Below are positions 35,936 to 46,590 of a DNA stretch of 64,000 nucleotides, piece after piece. The notes beneath the pieces were generated by a model that did not search any database, had not been told where the DNA came from, and worked only from the letters and a program-made list of their open reading frames with translations. The translations under genes and the position numbers were made by a program. This stretch comes from Prochilodus magdalenae (taxonomy: Eukaryota; Chordata; Actinopteri; Characiformes; Prochilodontidae). The stretch lies in the NCBI GenBank assembly GCA_024036415.1, contig JAMWET010000691.1, positions 80,001-144,000 on the forward strand. The letters run 5' to 3'. Numbering within the stretch: position 1 is the stretch's first letter; every line of letters begins with the position of its first letter.

Positions 35936-36739
35936 ATTAAAGGGCCCATATCATGGAAAACGCACTTCTTTACGAGTGTGCTGTTTCAAAACATACTGCT
36001 CACTCCTCAGTCCATCATGTTCAACCCAGCTAACTTATGCTAATGTGTTGCAGCCCTGACAGCTTTTGACACAGCCAATCAGAATAGAGATGCTTTGCAT
36101 ATCGCAGTCTAAAAAGTGCAGTCACAGCCTGTTAAATCCCAAAAGAGGTGGGAAAGTGAGCACACAAAAATGAAGGAAACACCGAACAGCTGCATAGCTT
36201 AAAAGGTTCCCAATTCATGCTTGGCTGTTGCTAGGGTAAGGTTGCTATGAGAGGAACGAGGGATGAATAAATGACATATAGAGGAGTGCGGCTCAGTACC
36301 GCTGTGAATTTGAGTTTGGAGATCTGCCCTGAGTGAGTACATGCAGTTTGGTGCCTGTAGGTCCGAAGAAACAATAGGGTTTAGTTAGGGCCAAAAATGA
36401 ATAGGACTCTATGGGAGAATAGAGGGATGGAAATTGCAGGTCGATGGACGATTGCAGGTCAGACCAACATTGAATTTGTGCTCAGGGGTCTGCACCGAGA
36501 TAGTGTATGCGAAATGGTGTCTGCTGGTCGAGTAGAAGTACAGTAGATGAGCATGTACTTTTCCACCCTATTCATTCTTAATGGGTAAATATTCGGAATT
36601 TGGTGGGGTTTTTCCGAAAACCGTAAGTCGAATAGCAAAGCAACGTGTATCTATAAATATGCTACATAATGCAGTATAAATGGGCTACCAAGAGGGAAAA
36701 ATAACATACCATAAAAATGTAGCATATGAGCCCTTTAAT
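35936..36739. mobile_element. 804-bp inverted-repeat element flanked by TTAA
   Basis: The left end ATTAAAGGGCCCATATCAT and the right end (reverse complement ATTAAAGGGCTCATATGCT) form terminal inverted repeats of about 19 bp with three mismatches. TTAA is present at both ends (35937-35940 and 36735-36738), as in elements with TTAA target-site duplications such as piggyBac or Kolobok types. No transposase frame inside, hence non-autonomous. Confidence 0.75.
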
Positions 36740-38235
36740 GTATCGCAGTGTACTCATTCAAAGGGCAGTATAGTGGATCTATACTGCAGCACATCATCAG
36801 CTGTTTAGTAGCTTCAAGCAGCTTCTTAAACAAGATTTCCTCATCCTCGGTATTTCCATACATGCTACATTTGTCAGTGCACAGCGTGGCGGAATGAGTG
36901 AATGGAGCTTGTATACAGCACTCTATATGCCACATTAAGGACACAGTAATGAATGAAGGAGTGAACGGACCCCTGTAGTGTGTTTCTAACCCCCTGCAGT
37001 GTTTTAGAAGTTTTTAACCATCTGTTGACTTCTATCTGAATGACCACAGGAGCAGGGACACTTTAAAGTACTTCAGCAGGACCCAGACTTTCTATACAAA
37101 CACAAAACGACATGACTTTCAAATGCAGATGATTCGCAATGAATGTGTTAACGGCTGGTTTTCATACACTTCCTAATCATCCCAGTCGTCCTCTTGCTGC
37201 TGGCACACAGCCGCTTTTTAATGGCTCCTCAAATACAGGATTCTAGCGTATCTGCAGACCTTCAAAGGGTCCGTATCATTAAAATTAAGTTTCCCAAAGT
37301 TTTAAATAAGAGTCTGCTGTAGTATGTAACCCCTGACGCAGAACGATAATCAGCTTAGGTGATGTATGTGGTATGTAATGCCTATTAAGGTTTCAAAATA
37401 ACTGAGTTTCTTATTTTTGTGATGTCACAAAATTCGCATACATATTATCGCTGTCCAACGAAAAACATGTATCTCTATTTTTGCTGATTTTTACTTTTAT
37501 GCCTCATTTGATCACATGAGCTGCTGTTTACACTGTGTCGAAATTTCATAAAGAATGGACCAACAGGAATGGCCCAAAACAGATTGGAAAGACGTCTGGT
37601 TCCATTGACTTCCATTCAAATTAAATGAGGTTTTTGGCCTCTCCTGTAAAGTTGCCATTTTGGAGATACCTGTTTTTCTTTGGACAGCGACGATGTTCAT
37701 ACGGGCCTGTTTGTACACCCTATAGACCAGAATGGTAATATGTCTTCTGGAGTAGTCTCTCATCACTGGTGCTCCTTTCTGGGGGTAAATAACTCAGTGC
37801 TCTGCATAAACGGTTATAGCAAAATAAAGAAAACATGTTTCTAAATTTGACATTTAAACTAGCCAGTATGAATTAATTATGATATGCATGAATATGTTTG
37901 CACCAGCAACAAAACACCGGCCTCAAATTTGCTCCCGACCTGTCGTGGCTGGTGCTCAGGCCAGATGACCAGGCTAATGTAGTAACACAGTGCTAATGCT
38001 AGCAAGCATGCTAATTGTAGAGCAAATATTCAATGCTAGATTTTGTAATATTTTGAAATATTTCAGGTAAGTTATAATCTTTTTACAGTCTACAGTGGAA
38101 TATTTCACTGGTCATTTGTTGACCTGGACACCCAGTAAGATTAAAAACAGATGTCCGGCTAGAACCCCCTGACCACTTAGTGAGGTTACTGCACTAGCTT
38201 GTGTTGGGAGACTGAAGGACCTCAATCGTTTGGGT
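36740..38235. other. Intergenic; possible second AAAGGGYCC-ended repeat at 37260
   Basis: CAAAGGGTCCGTATCATTAAAA at 37262 resembles the end of the element at 35936, but no matching right end was found. No gene recognised. Confidence 0.4.
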
Positions 38236-38239
38236 CCGG

Positions 38240-39115
38240 ATGTACACTCATCATCAAAAGAACAGTTGCACAAATAGCTGCACCTAGAACAAATCAACCA
38301 ACAGGAATGAAACTTGGTGGGTAGGTTTGACACACATGCCCTATCTGACAGACCCATCCGCCACACCAGCAGACATTTAGAGCAGTGATGCCCTCCATCT
38401 TGTTAGTGCCAGCACCATTGGCAGACGGCTGCACAACACAGGACTACATGCACACAGACCGCTAGGATGACTGTCCTTAACACCACGTCACTACGGTGGT
38501 TGGTGTGGCGCAACAGATAGCACCACTTGTCAATGAGCTACCACACCATGTGGAAGAATGGGGTTTGATTCCTGGTGTGGTTGACTATGCAGTGCTACAC
38601 CAATAAGAGTCCTTGGGCAAGACTCTTAACACTACACTGGCCTACCTGTAATATGACTACCCTTGTAAGTCGCTCTGGATAAGAGCGTCAGCTAAATGGT
38701 GTAAATGTCACCGTCACCAAAGACTGCAATGGTGTCGTGCCAACCTGTCATGGAGTGACTCAGAATGGCAGTGGGTCATCTTCAGTGAGTCCCACTTTTG
38801 TCTTGGTGGAGACGACCCACAAATCCGTGGCCACCGTGGCCAGCACCAAGATGTACAGTTTGTTGTCACATCTCACTCCACCTCCACCCCTACCGCACCA
38901 TCTGCAGGAACTGTGTGAGGATGTTCAAGCTGCATGGGATGGAACCTCTACAGCTCCATACTGAGATGTCTGGCATGTTGGGTTAGCAAACACGGTGGCA
39001 TGACGCCATACTGAGAGACAGACTTCTGTATGTGTAGCTCAATAAATATTGATCATATCAGTCTAAATGTATCATCAGTTATTGATCCTGGTCACCTTTA
39101 TCTTCCTTCCCACCA
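38240..39115 (+). mobile_element. Tc1-like DNA transposon remnant, copy 2, with nested SINE
   Basis: On the + strand, SASTIGRRLHNTGLHAHRPL (about 38409-38468) is the helix-turn-helix linker region of a Tc1-like transposase. After the SINE, the sequence resumes with WSDSEWQWVIFS and a decayed catalytic part, then PHHLQELCEDVQAAWDG. The end GATCATATCAGTCTAAATGTATC to about 39112 matches copy 1. Frameshifts and deletions make it inactive. The N-terminal part is better kept here than in copy 1. Confidence 0.82.
38495..38710 (+). mobile_element. tRNA-derived SINE inserted in the Tc1-like remnant
   Basis: A tRNA-like head (GGTGTGGCGCAACAGATAGC..GGGTTTGATTCCTGG, box-B-like), then CTACACCAATAAGAGTCCTT and the tail GTCGCTCTGGATAAGAGCGT CAGCTAAATGG. 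It is the same family as 5527-5726. CGTCAC at 38486-38491 and 38712-38717 may be a short target-site duplication. Confidence 0.78.
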
Positions 39116-39262
39116 GCACTGCAATCCTATTTGGGTCTTCCTGGGTGGAGCTGTCCTTTTGATGATAAGTGCATATTCACCTGACACAGTTAACAAACAT
39201 TCTAAAGACACTAATTCAATTGGAAGCGACTTTGGGTCTGCGAAAAGCGATAAACAAGAATA

Positions 39263-39296
<34 letters not shown>

Positions 39297-40300
39297 TCAG
39301 TTCTGGTGCTTCTCTATTGGATTGGTTCTGTTCAGCTATTTTACTCACAGTCTCATTGGAGTGTCGTTTGCTTTGGGGCGATGATGTGTTCCAAGTGCCC
39401 TGGTCTGCTTTTTCGAACGAGGGCAGCCAGTCAGAAGAGAGCTCATTTGCATATATTATCAGGCACCGTATCAAAAACAACTGACCTTTGGAAGAGCTCA
39501 AATCATGATGGACATATGACATATGACAGAACACAGTAAAATCAAAGGACAATGTAAGACAGCGGCAGATAAACCGTGGACCGAAAGGTAAACGAAAAGA
39601 GTTCTGCATTGTTCCTGTGTGAAAATGAGCTTCTCTCTGTCAACTCGCCCCCACACCACCCTGAACAGACAAAGGCCTCCTGCAGATATATCACTCACCT
39701 TCTCCCCAGCCAGAAGACAGCATGCACGACCAGTTTAGTCAGAGCTTTATCTTAAGCATGCAGCTTCACCTTCTCTCCAACCTCTTGAAGACGGCCCTGA
39801 TAAGGAAGAAGAAACCGGTGCTGTATGTAAGATGCGCCTGAGATTGCGACATTTCTGTTGGTGTTGCTGACTGGGCCTCCAAAAAACAATGCTAAGCTTG
39901 TTGGCTTTGCCCGTGTACCTCCCCGCATGCTTGTCTGACACTTTACAGACTGCATACGGGAGCTATTGTGAAGATAGCTGGGGGCTAAAAAAGGCTATTT
40001 AAAAGAACAGGAGGCAGAAATACATACCAAAACATAACATCAAGACACTTTATGAGATTTTTGAGTCCCTGAAACATTGTATAAAACACTGTTTGGCATA
40101 TACGTTGCACTTTTACTACACATTGTGTGTGTTATTACTATATATCAGATGTGATAAATATTAATATTCATTTGAAAAGTGTTTCTGAACCATTAGCATT
40201 TGAAAAGAGTCAAATACAACTGGTCAGGCTATATATGCATTCAGTATAATTGGCCTCTAGGTGGCACATTAGCCCCCCTCTGCCTTCTGTACTAGCCTGC
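39116..40300. other. Intergenic with a short (ATT)n
   Basis: (ATT)n at 39268-39293. Opposite-strand frames near 39306-39609 and 39747-39955 show no domain. No gene recognised. Confidence 0.5.
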
Positions 40301-40309
40301 ATTACGATG

Positions 40310-40545
40310 CACTGAAAAGGCCAACTGTGTCCCCAGCATGGAGTAGCATGGCAGCTCACCAGCATATGTTGTGTTCTGAAAGCTGGCGTGCTGGTCAGTA
40401 CTGGCAGTGGAAGCTAATATACTGGTCACCACTAAAGCCAGCATAAGTTGATTGCTCCAGTAGCAGACCATCCTAAGCCAGCAGAGACCAGCTTAAACCA
40501 GCAGAGCAAACATGCTGGTCTGTGCTGTCTTTTTTCAGCATGGTC
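40310..40545. repeat. CCAGC/CTGGT-rich dispersed repeat
   Basis: Multiple copies of ACCAGC, GCTGGT and CCAGCAGAGACCAGC motifs in both orientations, ending GCTGTCTTTTTTCAGCATGG. This resembles a common fish repeat built on short palindromic CCAGCATGCTGG blocks. Confidence 0.5.
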
Positions 40546-40975
40546 ATTTGGAGAGGGGGGGGGCGGTATTGGTCGGGGTCTGGACTCTCCAGTAGCTATA
40601 GCGCTCAAACGTGTCCACCAAACACACCTTTTACTCTCAGTGCACGCGCATTTGGACAAATGGTCTCACGAGCTGGGAGTGACTTCTTTTCCCACTGTTT
40701 CAGGTCTGAAGGAGAGCCATAAATCGTTATGGTGGGGGAATGGAAGAAGGGGGGCTGTGGTGCACTCCCCTGCTGCGTGATTGGGGCATACCTACACACG
40801 TGCAGTGCCGGATGTGCACATTTGAACGCCATGGATCCTTTGTTATATAACAGAGGGGGGATCTACTACTACATTTCTCCACGTCACTGCTTCATCCGCA
40901 TCAGCAACTGGCCTTTTTGCATGTTTTGCATGCACTAATACTTTAAATGCCTTTAAAGCCCTCCTTCGTTCGAAC

Positions 40976-41046
40976 TTTCCGTTCCACCTTAAATGGTGCG
41001 GCAGCCACATCCAGGGCGGTTTACGCCGTTTCAGGTGGAACGGAAA
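40976..41046. mobile_element. Palindromic mini-element, copy 2, upstream of mych
   Basis: TTTCCGTTCCACCT at 40976-40989 is the exact reverse complement of 41033-41046, with a 43-nt spacer. The outer bases TTCGAAC / ATCGAA extend the symmetry. The core CCGTTCCACCTTAAATG is shared with 3739-3799. It lies about 350 bp upstream of the mych TATA box. Confidence 0.7.
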
Positions 41047-41351
41047 TATCGAATAAGTTGGCGAACCGAAACCTCGTCGTCCACTCTTCTTACAACCAGA
41101 GAGATCTGCACCCGGCTTTTGTGAATGCGGACACGTGTCCGCTAAGCTCGCGCCCTCGGTTTTCTTGGAAATGGAGTTGTGCCCTGGTATCCCTCCGCGC
41201 CGGCACTATTCAGCTGCGCTTTGCGCGACTCCCCTACAAAACATTGACGGTTAACGCGCTCCGCGATAAGAACGCCCCCACATAACCGCCTAGGGAGAAT
41301 AATCTGGCATAATAATTAGACGGGATTTGATTCAACATTTCCCAGAATGGG

Positions 41352-41430
41352 TTTTGGCGCGAATCTGGGAGTGGAAGGACACAGGAAGGCGCTCCGGTTC
41401 TATAAAGTTAAATCCCTTCTCCGCCACACC
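41352..41430 (+). promoter_or_regulatory. mych upstream promoter (E2F-like site and TATA box)
   Basis: TTTTGGCGCGAA (41352-41363) fits the E2F consensus TTTSSCGC. TATAAAG at 41401-41407 is followed by a CT/CCGCC-rich stretch and the first exon. Spacing puts transcription start near 41430. An E2F site and TATA near the start are features also found in other MYC-family promoters. Inferred from motifs only. Confidence 0.6.
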
Positions 41431-41584
41431 CACTGCCTCGCCGGCATCCGCGTGCTCCTTTTTGACATGATCCTTAGAGCCTCAGTCTCTTTTAAAATCA
41501 GCTATAATTATAATTTGCTTTGTTAGCCGCTACCTTAACATCAACGGTTTATATCCAGCTTCATCTGCGCTGCTAAACAACACG
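41430..41584 (+). other. mych: Probable non-coding first exon of mych
   Basis: Runs from about 30 bp after the TATA box to the donor AACAACACG|GTGAGT at 41584/41585. The three-exon plan with an untranslated first exon is standard for MYC genes. Intron 1 would be 41585-42334 with acceptor TCTTGTTTTCAG. The start is estimated. Confidence 0.55.
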
Positions 41585-42150
41585 GTGAGTCAGGCTTTTA
41601 TTTTGTATATTTTAGGGCGCATGCTTTGCTGCTGCGTGCCCTTTTTTGCCGGCATGCCGGCAGCTTGTGGCTTTTAGGGCTAAATTTTCTTTTTTTATTC
41701 CATTATTTTGTTTTGATTTCTATCTTAATCGGTTTCATTAGTTCTATTCTTATCCCAGTCTTGCTCGTCGTCTTTTTTCCTATTTTTATTTTATTTTATT
41801 TTTTTAACTTTTTAAATAATATTTAGAATGAACGTCTTTTCGTGCAACCTTTTGCACGAATGCAATCATGTAAAATAGTTGGATAGGAAAAAAAACAAGT
41901 TTTGGCTGTTTTAATAGCTTTAAAATGAGAAGAAAAGAATGAATTAAAATATAAAAATTAAAAAAGGAAACGTGGAAGATTGAAAACGGGGTGCACGAAT
42001 TCGTCTGGGAAGAAAGAAAAACTTTATTTAAAAAGTAAAACTGCTGTTATGTTAGTTTGCACGCTTTTGGGGAAACTTGAATTAAACGTGGCGTGTCGGG
42101 CTTTCCAGCTGTTGCATGTTGATGTCACCGCGTTAAGCAGGAAGCCGAGG

Positions 42151-42230
42151 CTCCGCCCATCGCTGGGCGGGGGGCGGGGCCAGGATAGTAAACAGTGATA
42201 AAAGGGCGCTTGCCGGGAAACTTGTACAGT
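42151..42230 (+). promoter_or_regulatory. Second promoter-like block just upstream of the mych coding exon
   Basis: GC boxes (CTCCGCCC at 42151 and GGGCGGGGGGCGGGGCC at 42164-42180), a TATA-like TGATAAAAG at 42197-42205, and an E2F-like TTGCCGGGAAA at 42210-42220 are stacked in 70 bp. Transcription from here would give an unspliced 5'UTR of about 120 nt running into the coding exon. Confidence 0.5.
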
Positions 42231-42346
42231 TTTAAGCCGCGTGGTCGCTGGATATATCTTTCAAGTGAATAGAGACTCAGGGTTTTCTCCTCTTTTCGCT
42301 CATCTTCTTTATTTTCTGGGAATCTTGTTTTCAGATTTTCGTCAAC

Positions 42347-44010
42347 ATGCTGCCGAGTTGTTCTCCGTCGCACGACTGGCTCAACGATTCGGAGCCGCTG
42401 CTGTTCGACGATGAGTTCTGCCAGAGTCTCATTAAGGACTTGCAGTCCCACGCCCTGCCCACGCCGCCGCACTCCCCACCGCTCAAACCCGGCCTGGGCA
42501 AGCCGCTGTCCAGCGTGGACCAGCTGGAGCTGGTGTCCGAGCTCCTCCTTGAGGACAGCGACTTTTTGCACCTGAACTGGAGCTGCGACTTTAACGGCGG
42601 CGGCGGAGGAGGAGGCGGCGGGGAGATCGCGAATAGCCCCGTCTCAGAAGACTGCTTGTGGCCGTGCACCGGAGAGAAGTTAAGCGAGACTGAGGAAAAA
42701 CTAGCCTCGGTTCTGTCCACTAGCCCGCTACTCAGCGACATAGACACCGAGATCTTCGCAGAGATCGCCGGTTCCACTCTGGACTGCCACAGCGCGGCGC
42801 TCGCGTGTCACCTGCTGGAGAGCGAGGACTTGCTGCTAGACAGTCCGGAGCAGAGCGAGTCTTCGTCCGACTACGGCTCGCTGTCTGCCGGTGGAGAGTC
42901 GTCTGCTAGCGATTCTGGTGAGTTTTTTTGCTTTTTGTCGAAGAAGAAAAAAAGAGTTTTCTACTTTTTACCAGCTTTTCTCCACGTTTTTAGTAAACAA
43001 GATTTACTTTAGGACGGATTCAGGAAATCCACTCCAGGATTTCACTGTAGCTGCGTGCACAGTATAGGAGACCGGCATGAGCTGTAATAGAGAAGAAGGG
43101 CAGCTGCAACAAAATCCTGGGGTGGATTCGGATTTTCTTCGTTTGGTTGCGTAAAATATTGCAAATACTGTAGAAAATGTAAAACTTAGCTTAGTTAACT
43201 TTAGAATTTGTCGTTTACGACGAGATATCTTTATGCTAATAGCTTTTGATGTTTTATATATGTTACTTTAGCGCAAAAAATCAGTTTGGCCGCAGACTGC
43301 GCAAATCATTAGCAAATGCATGGCTGTACTCCACTAGGATTAACAACAGACGTAGGCTGTGTTCAAGGGCAGCCTTGATTTCAGTGTTGCAGACTGTTGA
43401 GAAGTAACAGGTCTTCTGTACTGCTCTGTGCTATGTTCTTTTTATTAAAAGCATTTCTTGTCCACTCTCCACAGAGGAAGAAATAGATGTGGTGACAGTT
43501 CGCCGTTGCAACACCCTCACACGCTCCCAGTACCAGCAGCAGCAGGAGGACAGCCGGCGAGAGCAGCTGCGTGCTCTGAAGCGCTGCCATCTCGAGATCC
43601 AGCAGCAGCACAACTACGCCGCCCCCCGGCCGGCCTCTCCACCCCCTCCCTCCCCGTTCACGAAGCGCTCCAGGGGCACCGGCGACTCTCACAAACATTC
43701 CGGACGCTCCCGGAACTTTACCACGCGCCACAGTGCTGACACTGAGGACGAGGAGGAGAGGAGGAGGACCCACAACGTGATGGAGAGGCAGCGGCGGAAC
43801 GAGCTGAAGAACTGCTTTCTGCGCCTCCGCGACAATGTCCCCGAACTGTCCAACAACGACAAAGCCTCCAAGGTAGTGATCCTAAAACGGGCGAAGGAAA
43901 GCATCTGGAACCTGGAGTCGGAAGACCATAGACTGAGCGAAAAGAAGGACAAACTGAGACAGAGGCAGGAGAAGCTCAAGGCCAAACTGGAGCAGCTCAA
44001 GAGGCTTTGA
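42347..44010 (+). CDS. mych: mych, MYC-family bHLH-leucine zipper transcription factor (368 aa, complete)
   Basis: MYC proteins dimerise with MAX, bind E-boxes (CACGTG) in the nucleus and drive growth and proliferation genes. Coding exons are 42347-42917 (donor TCTG|GTGAGT) and 43475-44010 (acceptor CTCCACAG), joined through a split GAG codon. The start ATG follows the exon-2 acceptor by 12 nt. Domains: N-terminal box EPLLFDDEFCQSL (16-28); MYC box I phosphodegron LPTPPHSPP (37-45, Thr39/Ser43 equivalent to human MYC Thr58/Ser62, the GSK3/FBXW7 degron); MYC box II core EDCLW (101-105); acidic stretch SDSEEEIDVVTV (188-199); basic region HNVMERQRR (290-298, with His290, Glu294 and Arg298 as E-box contacts); helix-loop-helix about 299-335; leucine zipper to the C-terminal LEQLKRL. 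A nine-residue glycine run (84-92) follows box I. The MLPSCSPSHDWLNDSEP start and short central region fit fish mych better than myca/b or mycn. The MYC family is certain; the paralogue is likely. Confidence 0.93.
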
Positions 44011-44915
44011 GGCTTCTCCAGGACAGGAGTGCAGAGACTGGAGTGCAGCCACCGTGCCGGATGACGCTCTGTTTACGGGGCCGAACCGGCACGTGGGGCT
44101 GGGTGACAGTGATGCCACGCGCAAGCAAAGCACCACTTTTGACTGACTGTTGATCTCTAAGGAGATGGCTGGTTTCTTCCCATTTGTAAAGTTCCTTTAT
44201 AGGAAGTACTGCATGTTTCATGCAACCTTGTTCTCAGAGTAGTACATTTAGAGCTATGCCAAAATCATTAGTCTTAACGAGAACTGTATTTCATATACTG
44301 TATGTCGAGCATCGTTAGTCTGAAAATCTGTGGGCCCCCCCTCCCATAATCATCATCCCCCCTCTAGCGTGTTATTTTGGGCTGGATCCAAAATTGCGAA
44401 ACAGTCGCAACTATCCGGGGAAGAATGTGACGTCCCTGAAAAGCTTGTGTTCGCTTCACTAATGGAAATAACGTGTTGCCACTTGTTCACATTGATTTGA
44501 ACTGGAAAGACAAGACCAGTCGGTTGAAATTTGTGCATAGCTTATGTTTAGTTTGGAGTGTCATTCATGCAAGGAGTGTTAATACTTGAATCTCACTCTT
44601 GTTGCCTGTTCAATGTTGTATACATTTTTTTTTTTTCCTTTTTTTTTTTTTTTTCCCCTCTCCTCCACCCCTCCTCTTTATCTACCTCTACCAAGAAGCC
44701 TGGGAATGTTATTGCCTTCATAATGGCACCTGTATAGAATCCCCTCCCCTTTTTTATGTTTGTGTTGATGTAAATGTTAGTTTCTTTATTATGTATTATA
44801 AATTATTTAGCCGTTTTATGTCCTGGTTTGTTTGCAAATTTGAATAAGTTCTGTTATGTTTTTTTAGCAGCACTTTGTTTTATACTGTTATTAAAAAGTG
44901 GACAACAGATCACGC
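44011..44915 (+). other. mych: mych 3'UTR
   Basis: From the stop at 44008-44010 to about 20 nt past the ATTAAA signal. It contains a long poly-T/pyrimidine stretch (44625-44660) and AT-rich segments (for example ATTATGTATTATAAATTATTTAG, 44787-44809), as is usual for the unstable MYC-family mRNAs. Confidence 0.6.
44890..44895 (+). promoter_or_regulatory. Poly(A) signal of mych
   Basis: ATTAAA in TACTGTTATTAAAAAGTGG, about 880 nt after the stop. It is the best signal before unrelated sequence begins. Confidence 0.6.
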
Positions 44916-45480
44916 CATTCTCTTGTTTTTCCTCATCTCTACATCTGCAGACTCCTTACAGGGATTACTAGTCTGAGTGAAATCCGTGCTGGAATTGAGG
45001 TCAAGGTGTAGCTCTTTGAAGACCTCTCCTGGTTGTAGCACGTCAATAAAACTCCGAGATAAGATAGCGGAGGGTTCCGAAACACATTCCACCTTCAGAT
45101 TCACATTCCAGCTTTGTCATTACTCTTCATAAAAACAAGGAACAAGCTTCCTGTGCAGCTTCTCCAGGATTTCGGTTAAGTGGGGTGGGCCAAGATGCTG
45201 TGGAAGTGCCATTGTGGAACCCCCATAGCACCTTCCAGAATGAGAGGATGTATTTTGAGTAAGAACCTGGTTGTTGTAGTGCCTGTTCTAAAGAATCATA
45301 CATAGAACCTCATTTAATAATGTACAGTTCTTAAACATACAGATTCCTCAAGGGCTCTGTAGTGGTCTGAGAGCAGTTATAAGGAGAACCGTATACAGGA
45401 TTCCCTCAAGGGCTGCTTTAGTTAAAGAAACCTGTATGGTCTGAGAGGACAGTTATAAGGTCTCTGAGAACCGATAGAAC
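44916..45480. other. Intergenic after mych, nothing recognised
   Basis: Unique sequence, no exon or repeat of note. Confidence 0.5.
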
Positions 45481-45539
45481 CATGGAGTCTATGGTACTCC
45501 TATCCCATTAGATAGAGCCGTTCTCTGAGGGGGAGCACC

Positions 45540-45935
45540 ATGTACATGTCTATGGTACTCTGTGAGAACCGCATACATAGAGCAAAAACGTGGACCAGTT
45601 CTCTTCGTTAAGTTCTGGGTCTGTGAGAACCACATGCATAGAGCAAAAATGTGGACCCTCTTGAGTTCTCTGAGGGGAGCAGATAGAACCATGTACATGT
45701 CTATGGTACTCTGTGAGAACCACATGCATAGAGCAAAAATGTGGACCCTCTTGAGTTCTCTGAGGAGCAGATAGAAGCATGGCCTATGGTTCTCAGGGAC
45801 AGAGCAAAAATGTGGACCATCTAAAGGTCTCTGAGGGGAGCAGATAGAACCATGTACATGTCTATGGTACTCTGTGAGAACCACATGCATAGAGCAAAAA
45901 TGTGGACCCTCTTGAGTTCTCTGAGGAGAAGTGAG
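45540..45935. repeat. Long-unit tandem repeat (about 150-160 bp)
   Basis: TCTATGGTACTCTGTGAGAACC starts three units (about 45548, 45701 and 45861), each followed by CATGCATAGAGCAAAAATGTGGACC, CTCTTGAGTTCTCTGAGG and GGAGCAGATAGAACCATG. A partial, mutated unit lies around 45775-45830. The overlapping frames (for example 45489-45983 on the - strand) are repeat products. Confidence 0.85.
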
Positions 45936-45959
45936 AACCATATACATCAGGTTTTCCAT

Positions 45960-46590
45960 CTCAGGAAAGAGCCGTTTAACCATGCAAAGGACTGGGTCTT
46001 GTTACGGTTCTAAAGATGGTTCTATCCCTGGGAAAATGTACCAGGAACTCTATTTATAATGGTATTCTGTTAAATATGAACTCAAACCTGCAGGATGTTT
46101 TTCTCACCTAGGTTTCCATGCTTGTGTGTTTATACATATTCTGACACCCATCAGAGTCAGATCTCTTACTGTCGGTTCTTTTGATTTATGTGCTCGGATA
46201 AACATAACAAGCTCATTCATGGATTCTTAGCATCCATGGAAATGTCCATTTCAGGCCTGGACTACATCCAGGACCTCCTGGAGGAAGGCTGGTAAAGCAG
46301 GATGGGGCTAACGCAGACACTGACCGATAATCACACATCAAAGCATCAGTGAACAGACACAACACACTGTTCCTGACTATGTGGGTAAATAGACCATATA
46401 GAAACATGTACACATACAGACGTGACCGGCGCGTGTCTTTATACAAACACTGTTTACTTTTATAGTAAATCTGTTCTGGCTAGTTTATGGACAGGGCCCT
46501 ACAGATGCAGTACATTTGAACCTGTTCTCCTTCAGGGTTCTGTGTTTATGGTCATTTGAATAGATGTCAGTGTCAGACTAATGAATGAGC
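45960..46590. other. Intergenic, nothing recognised
   Basis: No gene or clear repeat. Confidence 0.5.

Noticed and set aside
42125..42777. 148-codon frames antisense to the mych coding exon
   Set aside because: Shadows of the GC-rich mych coding exon.
43381..43773. 130-codon frame antisense to mych exon 3
   Set aside because: Shadow of coding sequence; no independent signal.
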